Shown: positions 1 to 12,381 of the stretch, one piece after another
Layout of the letters: every line of letters starts with the position of its first letter
Position numbering within the stretch: position 1 is the stretch's first letter
Assembly (NCBI RefSeq): GCF_901709675.1
Contig: NC_051100.1
Coordinates: forward strand, 2,728,001 to 2,792,000
DNA: 64,000 nt
Reading direction: 5' to 3'
Source: Syngnathus acus
Taxonomy: Eukaryota; Chordata; Actinopteri; Syngnathiformes; Syngnathidae
Program-made: the position numbers and the translations under genes
The notes under the pieces: model-generated
Seen by the model: only the letters and a program-made list of their open reading frames with translations
Databases searched by the model: none
Told to the model about the DNA's origin: nothing

Positions 1-903
1 TTACACCTTCTATGTTTACAATGCAGGCTTATTATAAATAATGAGCTCCCAGGTGGCCTTTAGAGCACCACCGAGCCACTTGTTTCCCTTCTTGAAAATG
101 CCCGCATAAGCGTATAGTTTACTGTGTGAGTTTTGAGTTTGCGTGTGCATGTGTGCGTGCTGTAGCGTTCACGCCTGAGGGTGGGGAGCAAGCATGCATG
201 TGTAAGCAATGCACATATTTACATACGTGTGGAAAGCGGCCAGCTGTGTATGTGCGTGTGGCCAATTTTCGTGTTTACGTTTGTTAGTGCACCGCGAGAA
301 GCTTCAACTCCCAACATGAATATAATCACGTCAATGTGTATGTGTATTGCATACAAACACTATATACAAACGATATACACAGTACGTACATATATACACA
401 TATACGCGCAGTATACATGTGGTAGTATAATTTGTGGAATGTTAAATCGGTTATGTTACATTAATTCACCCTGGTTTGAAACCGTAACTCAAGCTTAAAA
501 TCCCGATTGGAACATTTGAAAACCTAAACTTGGTTGGAAAACTTAAACCTGCTCAGGAGCCCTAATCGGAAACCAGGATGGAACCTGACTTTTTCCTTTT
601 TCTGTGACTTTTAATTCATTTTCTCTAAAATTCGTATTCCAAATGAATGACCTTTCTCTCTAACACACACACACCAGTATGACAGCATATTAGCTCACTC
701 TCCAGGGGGTCGCTTCAGATGGTTACGACGTCGAGTGTTTGTCATGAGGGCATCGCCAGTCTGTTACACATTTAGCATGACACAGACACACAAATACACA
801 AATTCAACTTGGCTGTTTCAAATTACTAACACACACACACTTCAATGTGTGCCGTCATACAACTCGCACCGTCACTGCCACTAAATGATAAAGTTGCAGA
901 AAG

Positions 904-936
<33 letters not shown>

Positions 937-3900
937 CTGTGTCGGTTTGACATTAAAGCCGCACCAGAAGGCCGTCGTTTATGTCTGAATAAACAACTGC
1001 TGTAATTAGCCCATATGCAGCCCTCCAAAAAAAAAAAAGACAATGACACTCAATGGTGACCATTTAATGGCTCCGCATACACACTTAATATAAAATGACT
1101 TTCTGTTAGTAATGACCTATATTTCACTTTGGCACGCGCAATATGTGAATATTACAAACTATTTTCCATCGTGTCGGCGTTGCAGAGCTTCAGATTTGAA
1201 ATCAGCACAGCTTTTGAGAAGTCGGACAAGTTTGGACACCTGACACTTAAGCAGAGGATGCACATGTATGTTATAAACAAAGTATGTGTTGCGAAAAGGC
1301 AGAAACTTTTTTTTCGGGCAAAGGAAGAGAATCATTTTTTTTTCTTTTGGTCGGCTTGGAAGGTTTTCGGGGCGCTGGAACGGATTAACGGCGACTCAAT
1401 TCATTTCAATGGGGAAGATGAATTTGAAACTCGCAAGTTGGGATCCTTTTTTTTTCTTCTTATTTTCATCATTTCCTGACACTCTATACCACTAGTTAGC
1501 TTCGCCGGCAGGTGTGCACTCCTGCCGGGCAGCTGTCAAGAGTTTGGGTGGTCTGGCACTCTTCTCCCTTAAACCCTCACTACTACCGTTGTCTATAAAT
1601 ACAAACTTAAATGCATTCAAAATAGACAGAGCATAAATGTTCAATTATCTCGAGACTGAGAGTCAAAAGAAGACAAACGCCGGCCGGCTCTGCGAAAACA
1701 CACCGAGCTAACGTGAATTGTTTTTACATATCTCCCCACTGTTCCCGTAAATATGAAAAGGTCTGTAATTATATCATTATCAGCAATGGTTGCCATATTA
1801 GCAAGCTGGCCCAAAATGTGTTTAAAGATCTCATGAAATTCACATCACTGGACACACACAAGTGACATTTTGAATGAGTGTGTATGGAAATATTACAGAT
1901 GATTTAATTCCAGAAACAAAATTAAATATATATGTGTATATATAGATAAAATATGTATAATATATATAAAATAATATAATATATATAACCTTTAATTAAT
2001 TTTCCACTATGTCTTTCTTCAAACTTGAAATCTTATTTTGAAACATAAACTTAACCCTAGTTTGAACCCCAAGATAACTTAAATTTCTATAGTCTTAAGT
2101 TTCTTAAATTGAAACCTTGACCGAGACCCTAATTCAAAATCCCACTTCTAATTTGAAACGGTAAACCGTCAACAAAAACCTCCATGAGAGCGTTTACACC
2201 TAAGTTCGTATCATAATTCAATTCATAGCGTGATAAGACTTCGAGACCATATTGTTCATCTCCAACTCAGTCACTTCGCTACAAAGCAAAGAAACAGCTT
2301 GTGAACGCGACCCTCCACCAAAGCGAGCGGCGTGTTGCTGGGGATTATCCAATTTCCTTACCGCCTGGCCAGATTGTTAAGTATAATACGCTCAGCGGCG
2401 TATCTCTCAGTAGGCCACCGATGGCTTTGATAGCCGGAGCTGCGAAAGCACTCGGGGAACATGCAAAATGCAAGCAAAAAAACGCCCGCAAGTTAATCTT
2501 GCATGAAAGTGAGCTATTCAGAAAACAGTCGGTGGCTCTTCAAACACACCGAGGGGGCCCATTTTGTGGCTTTCCGGCTGCGGGCCTCACAAGAAGATGA
2601 GTTACTCGTTGCTCACGATGGGTTTCGCTCAAAAAGGGAGAACAACAAGGTTCCCGGATCAGACGGCGTCCCTAACGAGGCATTGCCGGCAGCAGATGTT
2701 GGTCGGGAGCGGAGGAATAACAGCCAGTGTTTTCATCTCAAACATCTCACACGCAATTACGCAGCCGACGGCACATCACTTGCGGTTCTCTGGCTTTGTT
2801 TTCTCAACAATTAGCTTTGTGTTTTCACAGAGGGCTACTTCATCGGGGTCTGGACCTCACGCTTTGCACTGCCGCTTCGCAGTCAATTCGGGACTTGTTT
2901 GTTTTCACTCTCGACACCGTAAATTTGTTTGGGTTATTTGGATTATTCAATTTGCTGCCAGTCCTCCGTTTTTCAATTTGATTTTACATTATTTAGCTGT
3001 TGTGTTGTATTCTTAAACACGCCACGATTTTATGATTTACATTTATACTGTTAAGTTTGTATTATAAAAAGTGTGCATAGTTTATTGTGATTTACATAAC
3101 TAGTTTTTATTTTTTTATATTACCGTATGGTATCTGTATTATTTTGAATAGATTTTATGGATTTTTGCTGTTTAGAGTTTCTAACATTAGTGTTTACTGT
3201 TCTTTTCTGGCAGATGTGTATTTATTTCTTTGCTGTGTTAATATTGCCTCAGAATATTTTTCTATTCACTATCATTTAATTTATATGAAGCATTTTGGTC
3301 AATAATTCATTATTCACACATCTTTTGTTGCATTAATTAATTTCCGGTCATTATTTCGAAAAATATTCTTACTACTACTACTATTTTTGATTTTTTTTTT
3401 TAAATTATTTATGTTGTTGATGTTATCTAATTCAGTGTTTGTTTATATTTCATTTCATTGAATTTTATATTGTTTGGGGCTTTTTGTTTCTCCTTTTCGA
3501 GGGATTAATAGCAGAAATTAAATTTTTGAGAGAACCAACAGACTATAACAATCCTAATTTGAGATTAAAGTGAGACCCTGCGGCACCTTGGTTTCCTCAT
3601 ACCCGTCCACCGTGATGACGCTTTGGCACCATGTTGAATCGCTGACCACATTGACCGCAAACATTTTAGTCGATGGCGTTTGAACGATTGGCGCCTCGTT
3701 CCCCTTGACCCAGAGGGGCCCCGAGCCTAGGCGCATGTTAATTAAACCAAACATAAGATAACGAGCCCATTGGCAGATAAAGACGCTATTACTTATATTT
3801 TAGCTCCGGGATTACAAATGTATTAGTCATTCATTCATCATTAACCACCACTGACAAAGTGTCCTTGAGTAAAACACACATTTAAAAAAAAAAAAAAGAA

Positions 3901-6519
3901 TTCCCAGGAGGAATAAGATATAGAAATAATTTGTTCCAGGGATAAACTGTGACAACTGAAAATGCCCAAAGTCCCCAGGCCTGCTTTGATTGGTAAACGC
4001 CTGAGAGTGGCCTTAGATCCGATACTTATTCTGACCTCGGCCCTTCCAAAGTGCAGTTGTATGGACCAGGCTGCAGGAATCGGGTCACACCTGCAGTGTC
4101 TGGCAGGGTGATGAACGATGTTGCTTTAAACTCGAGAAGCTGTCGTCTTTTTATGGCAGCCCGTGTTTACCCGCCATGGAAGGTCCATAATGACCACCTT
4201 TGAAGAGTCGCTTTCTACTACATTGTAAGGACAGAGCAGTCCTCAGACAGAAAAAAAAAAAGTGGTTCTGCTTCTCCTACGTAACTCCACGCAGTCTACA
4301 TCAATCATCCATCACATGCACCCGCAAACATGACACAACACGCACGTTGTGGAGAGTGTTGATCTTCTCCACTGTCATAAGAGGGAATGCAGTCCAAGTC
4401 CCAAACACAAACCTCAAGTGTCACTCAAAACTCAGCAGCAAGTGGTCAGTGGTGTTGGACTGCCCCCTAAAGGCTGTTTGATGCAACTGCATCCCCGCTG
4501 TCCAAGATGAACACTGCAGGTATGTAACTTTTCACAAAAAGGAAAGCAAACAGATCAAGCAAATCCAATCCAAATAGTTCAAAGAAACTATATTGTTTGT
4601 TAATTTCAAATTGTATAGTGGAGGGAATGGCTGGTTTTAACATCAGGTTCTTATCCAGTGAACTGCTGTGCATTCCTGGGAGATATCTATCAACGCTCTT
4701 CAGAAAGACTTGCCAAATTCCTGCACGTTTCTTCTCTTTGGTGGACAGAAAGTGATTATTTTGAAGCAACAAACACAATGGAAATGTGGCTTGCTTGTAT
4801 ACCAACCACGGAAATGTGCTGTCAATACGCCGGCTAATGTAAAAACCACCACGCAGGCAATAAATCAGAAATAATACGAGGATGTTCCTCTATATTGTAT
4901 TTTGTGGAGGATAAGAATGGTCTTTTTTTTTACTCTCTCAGGCTCCATCATTCACAGCACGCTCGTAAAAACCGAAGCCCACCGCGGCTTTATGGTACCC
5001 GGCACTGCCGTTAGGTGCCTCCCGCATCATCGAGGCCTGCGGGCTGCCTGGAGGAAGGCGAACCGGGGGATGAGAGGGCTTAATGATGCGCAATAAACCT
5101 TTTATTTTATTTTTAGGAAACTGTGTGTTTGCTTTACTCGGAAGGGAACTAAAATGCAACCGAGATAAGAGACGGGGAGCGAGAAGAGAGCGAGAGATAC
5201 ATATATAGACAGATAGACAGACACATGCACACACACACATTGAAGAGGGCCCCCGGCGGCCATTTTTCTTCCGCGGTCACACTCTTTTAGCCTCCAAGTC
5301 GAGGCATTCCTCGGCAAAATTTATGTCCAAACAGCTGCGCTCTCATCCGCCCCGGTGCACGCGCGCTCCTCGAAGACAACGCTGTCCCGAAGACGACCGA
5401 GGCAAATCTAATCCATTCCCCACCTCCGTTTTCCGCACATTCCAAGCAGCTGCTCGGATCGTACACATGTGCTTTGTGTTGCCTGCTTTGACGCCTCGTC
5501 CGGTAGTTTCACGCCTCGGAAATTCACAATTTTAAATAAGGGGAAATCTCAGTTTTCCTCATTTGATTCGCAAAGTCACCGTGACAATCATTTTTTTAGT
5601 TCTTCTATAACTATTAAGATTTGCATCTGTTCTTCAAATTTCACCTCCTGAAGGCGAACGATCATTCAACGATCGTAAAAAACATTTTCCACCAAGACCA
5701 CATGCCAAAATCTGACACGTCTTTGAGCGGCGTAGGGAACAACTAAAAGTCACAAAGAAGGAAGAGCAGGCAAACGTTGCCGCAGGAACGTTTAGAATTG
5801 CTGAAAAGAATGAAACGATAAATTCCCCAGATTGAAAAACCGCCGCCGCGTTGTTTCCCGGCCTTGATTAGAAGGACCCACAAGAGTGGCAGGCGCATTA
5901 AGATAAAGATCTGGACTCTCCGAGAGCGAATTACAGGAAGGAAAACAAAGGGCATGTGTTTATTAAAAGTGACAGAGGTTATTATATAGGGAAGTCTCAT
6001 TATGGCTACACTGTATTGGGCTATTTTCTAATCACAAGTTTTTTGACGCCCCTCCAGGGCATATCCTAATTGTTACCATGAGAGCCTCTTTCAGGGAGTA
6101 ATGTTCTGCTTGATTTACAAACAACAGCAAACCACTAAAGAAAATACAAGCAGCCTATCAAAAACTATTACACAAAAAAAAACATTCTTGCTTGGTTTTA
6201 ATTATACACAAGACAAAATTATTCTGGTCACATTATATTGAGTTGTTTCTAATATTTTGCTTACTACATCACGAGTTTGACAGAAATTTGTACTTTGTTA
6301 AATAGAGAAGGGAATTCATGAATATTTATATTATGCATTTAAATATTGTATTGCCTATTATACTGAATTGGAGTGAACACTGAATCGCCTCTGAGGATGA
6401 ATTAATGTAAAATAAATGTTTATAAATGACCTCTACAGGATGACTGAATTTTCATTAAAACAAATAAAAAATAGTGTACTTTTAATACACCACAAAGATT
6501 TCCATCATGAATGCAGGTG
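1..6519. other. intergenic region, no gene recognised
   Basis: I see no exon that extends a known protein here. Open frames are short, lack splice continuity and are low in complexity. The stretch is AT-rich, with a (CA)n tract at 904-928 and long A or T runs. Two patches (about 4950-5100 and 5690-6000) are more mixed in composition than their surroundings and could be regulatory, but nothing in them is identifiable. The region lies beyond the 3' end of c1d. Confidence 0.6.
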
Positions 6520-6730
6520 TTTATTTCAAGTTTCATTCCTTGAAGCAACACACAGTAATGCAAAAGACAACAAAAAATGTAATACTAACTGGATTCACAG
6601 AATCACTTTGATCTTAAAAGTTGCAGAACTATCATAAATTTCCACTAAGCTTATAATACAGTCCGACATTTTGTCAGACATCATGAGTACAAAATATGTT
6701 GGATCAGCTCTGCATCATTCTAAAACATCC

Positions 6731-8222
6731 TCAGTTTTTCTTTGTCCGCTTTGCTGGCTTCGCGTCAGGTGTTTTGCTGTCCGCTGCTTTTTTTTTGGAT
6801 GGCTTTGCCTCCGGATTTTTGGATGCCTTTGCCTTCGGATCAAAGAGGGCGTTCCTCATAAAGCGTCCGGCGGCACCTTTATCCAGACGAGCCGCCTTCT
6901 TCTTGTCCGTGATGGCTTTCACTCTGTTCATATAAGTCTTTATTCGCTCCTGAGAGGCACACAAACGCACTAGTGATGGACATTGTCCATTTCTATTCTT
7001 CAAGTTACAATTTAATTCTATATTAAATCAAATACTTAGAGATTTATTCTGCAAGTCAAAATATTTACAAAGAACAATTATAATATCCACAAATATTAAA
7101 TCCTGCCGTGAAACCATATGTGGCATGTTACGTTACATTTTAGCACTAAAACATCTAAAAAAAAATAAAAAAGCTAAAAAAATAATTTGAACATGGGGTA
7201 CTAAAGTAAAAAAAAAAAAAAAAAAAAAAACTTTACTCTCAACAATATGAGAAGTGATAGTTACGTAGCGGTCAGTCGCTCTGGAAGTCCAACCATCACA
7301 TGAAGGAGGCATTCTTCTTGCCGTTTCCAACGACAAAAAAATCGTCGTCTTCAACTCAGCGTACGACTTCGGGACGGCGACTTCCAGCGTGTTTTCAAGT
7401 TGGTATCGCGTATCTCGGTTCTAATATGTGTACTCGCTTATTAAATTTTGGTGGCATTTCGCTGGCATGTCCCCAAGCATCAGTTTTAAAAGTAGATAAA
7501 GCTTGCTTCAGCTTGCTTTAGTGTTATTATTTTTTTTTTTTTTTTAAATCCCGGTTAAATGTCGCTGCAATGCAAATGCAAATCACATAAAAAGCAGCCA
7601 ACGCTGGCCAGGTCAATTCAACTAATCCTCTGAATTAAATCATTCAGAGGATTTGTTGAATTGACAAGGAATGGTGGAGGCAAGATACAAGGTTTATATT
7701 GAATTGTGAAGGCAAGTATTACAATGTAATGATTAAGTGATAATGTACACACCCCTGATACAGACAGTGAATAAATGTAGCAATGGTGGCAAAAAGACCA
7801 AAGATGTACATACCAGTTCTTGTTTGATGCCATGTTCTCTTGGGTTGATACCTTGTGTTACCAAATACACTGTAAAAGACGGTAAAACGTATTTTTAAGA
7901 AAAACGAACTTAAAAGAAAAGACTGGAGAAAAGAGAGTATTTACTTACTCCAGAATAAAGAATTGAGTGTGTACGCAGACATCAGATCCAGTTTGGCCAT
8001 GTCTAAAGGATCCAACTGTCGACAGAACAACATTTTTTATTTCCACATAAGCGCCAATTCAACTTCCATTTAAGCAAAACATACCTTTTGATCCAGTTCA
8101 TTTCTGGGCTTCGACATGAGCGTGCCCAACATTTTTTTGACAGAGGCCGCCGACGATTCGAAACCTTTAAGCTGCTCGTCTATCTCGTAAGGATAGTCGT
8201 CCGTCTTACCGTCTGCCGCCAT
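6731..8222 (-). CDS. c1d: C1D nuclear receptor corepressor / exosome cofactor (Rrp47-like)
   Basis: C1D is a small nuclear protein of the Sas10/Utp3/C1D family. It binds the RRP6 (EXOSC10) subunit of the nuclear exosome and helps process rRNA precursors; it has also been described as a corepressor and DNA-PK activator. Four coding exons on the minus strand join in frame: 8085-8222, 7949-8015, 7814-7869 and 6731-6949, giving 159 aa. All introns are GT-AG. The start [15 protein letters not shown] is followed by [35 protein letters not shown] and the conserved basic run [20 protein letters not shown], all family hallmarks. The lysine/alanine/proline-rich tail is somewhat longer than in the human protein (141 aa). 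A minus-strand AATAAA lies at 6525-6520, suggesting a 3'UTR of about 200 nt. The promoter side holds a tandem repeat with TGACGTAA sites. Confidence 0.93.
7612..7665. repeat. near-perfect 24-bp inverted repeat (hairpin) in c1d intron 3
   Basis: The arms at 7612-7635 and 7642-7665 are complementary over 24 bases with one mismatch, separated by a 6-base loop. It lies in the intron between c1d exons 3 and 4. It could be a short palindromic MITE remnant or a stem in the transcript; there is no further sign of function. Confidence 0.75.
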
Positions 8223-8357
8223 GGTTCTGTGGAACGACCAATATATTGATGGTAAAATTACGCAAGCCTTACATGAACGAAAACAATGAAAAGCTGTTGA
8301 AATTTACCCGTAGGATACTAATGTTTGCTCTTCTCCGTTCGCCACGCTGATCAAACC

Positions 8358-8408
8358 CGGATGTGACGTAAAGTAAACGGATGTGACGTAAGGTAAACGG
8401 ATGTGACT
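8358..8408. promoter_or_regulatory. 2.5 copies of a 20-bp repeat with CRE/ATF-like and ETS-like sites, c1d promoter
   Basis: The 20-bp unit CGGATGTGACGTAAAGTAAA occurs twice with one base change and then a third, partial time. Each full unit carries TGACGTAA, which resembles a CRE/ATF site, next to CGGATGTG, which resembles an ETS site. It sits about 140 bp upstream of the c1d start codon, so a role in c1d transcription is likely but inferred. Confidence 0.6.
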
Positions 8409-9394
8409 GCTCTACAGCGCCCTCTATCTATTGGAGTGTGCACTGTTAGTCGTTTATCTAATACTGTATGTAGTAGCGAACCAGTTTGTTCACTTACCTT
8501 TATAAACTAGTAATCGAACTCTAAAAGGAAAAATTATACATAATTGTTAATAATTATATAATAATTCCAAGATATCGAGAAAAAGGCACTGTCGTTTTTG
8601 TCTTTTCCAAACGACATGATGGAGTTCTTACTATCTCCACAAGAGGGCAGTACCACACCGTTTGAGAATGTGCGTAATGACGTACTCACTGTGTGCTCGC
8701 TCAAGTCAGTTGAATATAAACGTTCTCACATCGTTTTGTGATTAAATTTCAGCTTCCACATCATATATTTGGGTCTTTTTATACTTTAAGCCTCACATCA
8801 TTTACCTGCAAGCTATCCAGTGAAGGATGTGACAGTAGGGGACCACAGGAGGACAAATGAAGCAAAAGGTCAGGAAGAAAAGATCAAATTGCCAGCTTTG
8901 ACCTTTTAGCGTCTTCATTTCAAAGTCAACCCTTCCTTCAAAAGGACCATACAAGGGTGGGACTTTCAAGCTTGTGTTAATAGAGACCGAGATGTGTTTT
9001 ACTTTTTTGAGGGACTTTCCATTTGGTACCGGCTCAATCCAGGTAAATTGGCCTTTATTAAATGAATTCAAATGCTATTAACCATTCAAGCCACACATTG
9101 CCTGGCCTGTATATTTTGGGCACCAGGTGGCAGTGTAATACCAAAAAGAATTACAAATGTACTCAATAAGCAGTTTAAACAGTTTTCCGAACTTAAGAGC
9201 ATTTTAATTGTAGAAAACAAAATTCTTCACACAAATATTTGGACAAACAACCATACCATGTTATTTTTTTATACATCCTAATAACAGGATTTATCACTTT
9301 AGAGGCAACATTGTGGTTATTTTTCAACATGTAAAAAGCCACATCCCATTGAAAAAGGTCCAGTTTGTCTTTCGACTTCCCAGTGACTTTGTTT
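8409..9394. other. c1d upstream region and dnaaf10 3' flank
   Basis: There is no coding exon here. The stretch holds upstream sequence of c1d and the 3'UTR or flank of dnaaf10, which also reads leftward; a minus-strand ATTAAA at 9208-9203 is a possible dnaaf10 polyadenylation signal. Two CTCF-like 14-mers lie at about 8635-8648 and 9119-9132, each with one departure from the consensus. Confidence 0.5.
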
Positions 9395-11946
9395 TCACAC
9401 GGTGGTGAGTTTGGTGACGATGAGCACGCGCACCGTCTGGTCGAAGCCGGAGCAGACACACAGGCCCAGCTTGTCGGGGCTCCAATCCAGGCTGGCGATG
9501 GGCTGCGTGGACAGCGTGACGTTCTGAAGCAGGCTGACCGAGCCAGCCACGCCCACGCTGGTGCCGTCCGAGTCCTTCTTGCTGCGCTGGGCGGGATACT
9601 CGCTAGTTGAGAAAGGGGGGATTTATTTTAAAAAGCCTGACTTGTGTAAGGTGAAAGAAGACGCTTGGTGGGAAGGTTCCAAGGATAAATACATTTGAAA
9701 ATTCTGACTCACTATTTCCACAGATGAAGGTTGCCTGAGCCGCCAGCTGTGAGGAAGATTTCTCGGTTCTGAGGTAAATGTCTCACCTGCCAGATGGTTG
9801 ATTTATGAGCCTAAAAAATAAATATTAAAAGAGGATCAAATTAACTCAATTAAAACTAAATTTTTCTAACGCTAGCAAACATCGCCTGCTGTCAATCATG
9901 GCGGCAACAAACCGCAGAGGAAGACACAAACACTTGCAGCTGTGAAAATGCTCCCCACATATCCCTTGGAAGCTCACAAATGGAAAAAAAAAAAAAAACA
10001 TAAATACTACCTTCTCGGAAATGGAGGCGAAACCCTTGGTGCGGTGCTGAGTCCGCAAGTCAAAGACGTGGAATTTCCCCTCCAACGAGGTGGCCACCAT
10101 CTTGTTCATGTTTATGTCCTTCCTGTCAAACTCCACAGAACACACCTGGTGAAAAATAGGAGGAAAAATGAACGGCTATTCGTAGAATGCCCTGCTACCG
10201 ATAGCAAAAATCTGCAAATAATTCAAGGGTAAAAGAACACGATTAGCAGTGATTAATACTCAGGATTTTCCACGTGTCTGGTCCTCACCCCGTTCTTAAT
10301 GTTGGTCTCCCAACGTAGCGACATGTTACGCAGATCAAACAGTTTGATGTCGCCGTTGTCGTAGCCGGCGCACACGCAGCGGTCTTGATCGTTGAAGGCG
10401 TGGCCTGTGAGCACAATTGCCAATTCAGAAGGGCATATGAATCATATGAGGTGAGGAATAATGTAAGAAATAAAAAAATGTCTTGAAAATGAACTGGTAA
10501 AAGGGCGAGTTGCCATGGCGATGCAACGAACCAAAAGCAACCGTCCAGCAGTCTCGCTTGGTGTCCCCTTCCACGGGCTGCATGTTGGCCACGGGCGAGT
10601 CACGCTGCCGAGGGTCCCACACTTTCACTGTACCTGTAAATGAAGAAGATATATTGTTAGAAGAAGACATTGTTTGTCATATTATTTTCTTTTTGACCCC
10701 TAAAGTTATTTCATGAAAAGATCTGTTTACCGTATTTTCCGGACTATAAGGCGCACCTAAAAACCTAAAATGTTCCCAAAAGCCGACAGTGCGCCTTATA
10801 GTCCGGTGCGCCTTATATATGGACCAAAGTCCTAAATTTAAACTGGCCCTCAGCATTGTGTCATGAAATCAGTCATAAGTGGCCCGCTGAAGACTATGAA
10901 TCATGAATCAAAAAGACTATGGATCATTATTTTGTGATTATAAAGTAATTTGTTGCGTCTGAAGGTGAAATAAAAAAGATAAAATGGAGAATGATTTGGA
11001 TTAAAAATCTGACATGATGCATTAATGGTGCGCCTTATAGTCCGGTGCGCCTTATATAAGGACAAAGTTTTAAAATGGGCCATTCATTGAAGGTGCGCCT
11101 TATAGTCCGGTGCGCCTTATAGTCCGGAAAATACGGTACATGAAAGTACGATAAACATGACACACCTCAATTGAAAAAGAGTGGGCAAAATCATCATTGC
11201 AGTAAAACAAAAATGTACCATCTCTGCTTCCAGTCACAATTTCTGGGGCACCGTCGCCGATGTTGAGGCCGCCAACGGCGTCGATGCAGTTGACAATCTC
11301 CTTGTGGGCCTTCACGGAGTACACCGGGATGTTGGGCTCCTCCAGATTCCTGTAGAATTGCTGCGTTAGCCACTTTAGAAAGCTAAACTAAAGGCCTTCG
11401 TCTGCACATACTTAGAGATTACCATATGTTGAGATTTCCGTCAAAGTCCCCAGTTGCTATATGTCTTTGGCTAAGAGATGAAGCCCCGAATGTGCCGCAC
11501 TTTATAGGCTTGGCTTTCTCTACCTGGAACACAAAGGACACCATCTTTACAACTAAAGGTCTCATTTGTGGCATCTTCATCTGTGTGTGTGATTTATCTG
11601 TTTTGAAAACAATATTTGCCCCCTGATGGGTTTGAAGGTCTCCCGTTGCTATGGAGACGAGGCACCAACAAAAAAAACGAAAACCCCTTTTCCCCAAAGT
11701 CTTGAACCGTGAGTTATCTCACGAATGTTTAAAAAAAATAGATGACATGTCAATGTTTACCTCTTTGATTAGTTGAGCCTCTCCGTGCTGCATTTCGTAC
11801 ATTTGAATGACTCCAGTTCCTCTCGGGAAGTTCCCGAGACACACGAACTTGGAACTGCACGGGATCCATTTGCAGTCAAAAACGGTGTAGTTTAAACTCT
11901 TCTGGATGTGTGCGATGATTTGGGGCTTCGAAAGTGGCGTCGACAT
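9395..11946 (-). CDS. dnaaf10: dynein axonemal assembly factor 10 (WD repeat protein 92, Monad)
   Basis: DNAAF10/WDR92 is a cytoplasmic seven-bladed WD40 propeller that works with the R2TP/prefoldin-like co-chaperone to preassemble axonemal dynein arms. Eight minus-strand exons join in frame: 11761-11946, 11423-11523, 11219-11349, 10532-10633, 10289-10404, 10011-10145, 9713-9810 and 9395-9602. They give 358 aa, against 357 in human. All introns are GT-AG. Diagnostic blocks are [67 protein letters not shown] and the end [15 protein letters not shown]...LIVTKLTTV. The gene is head to head with pno1 across about 435 bp. Intron 3 carries a MITE. The protein looks intact. Confidence 0.96.
10730..11136. 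mobile_element. non-autonomous DNA transposon (MITE), TA-flanked, in dnaaf10 intron 3
   Basis: The left end CCGTATTTTCCGGACTATAA and the right end, its reverse complement TTATAGTCCGGAAAATACGG, form long terminal inverted repeats. Both ends are flanked by TA. Inside, the motif GCGCCTTATAGTCCGGTGCG recurs several times, so the element is partly built from subterminal repeats. It is about 407 bp with no coding capacity. A TA target duplication would fit a Tc1/mariner-type mobiliser, but the family assignment is inferred. Confidence 0.8.
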
Positions 11947-12381
11947 ATCGTTTGGCCCACAATAAACGCCAAATTATGTTGAAATGTGAGAAAATTAAGC
12001 TAGTACGTGTCCAAACACATGATGCCAGAACCTTCCTTAAACTCCAGAAACGAACCTACGTGCCCGAAACGAAAGACGTCACGACTACTACTGTTTAAAG
12101 ATATGCCTGTAAAAAAAACACTATTGTTTCAAATAAACATTTCCTATATTCATCAAAAAATAACATTGCTCGTTTCTCCTATGGTAAATTAACATGGGTA
12201 CCATTGTAATGTTAGACATGGAAATAATCCCTATTTACATTTTGCTTTTTGTTTTGTTCAGGCGAAATCGACGTTGTCCTTTTAGGTCTTTCCAGTTGCA
12301 CGAGGACATCATCACACTCCAGGCTCACGATTTAGCCTAGTTTTTACTTCACAATCGCACTTTTTAAACGTGAATTTCACC
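11947..12381. promoter_or_regulatory. bidirectional promoter region between dnaaf10 and pno1
   Basis: Only about 435 bp separate the start codons of two divergent genes, so both promoters and 5'UTRs must fit here. A CRE-like GACGTCAC lies at 12075-12082. No clear TATA box serves either gene. WDR92 and PNO1 are also neighbours in human, which suggests an old shared promoter. Confidence 0.6.

Noticed and set aside
2301-3016. Overlapping open frames of 84-150 codons left of c1d
   Set aside because: The frames overlap on one strand, have no family resemblance and no exon structure.
12370-12381. Upstream in-frame extension of pno1
   Set aside because: The ATG at 12382 has a strong context and matches the family start; the upstream codons have no ATG.
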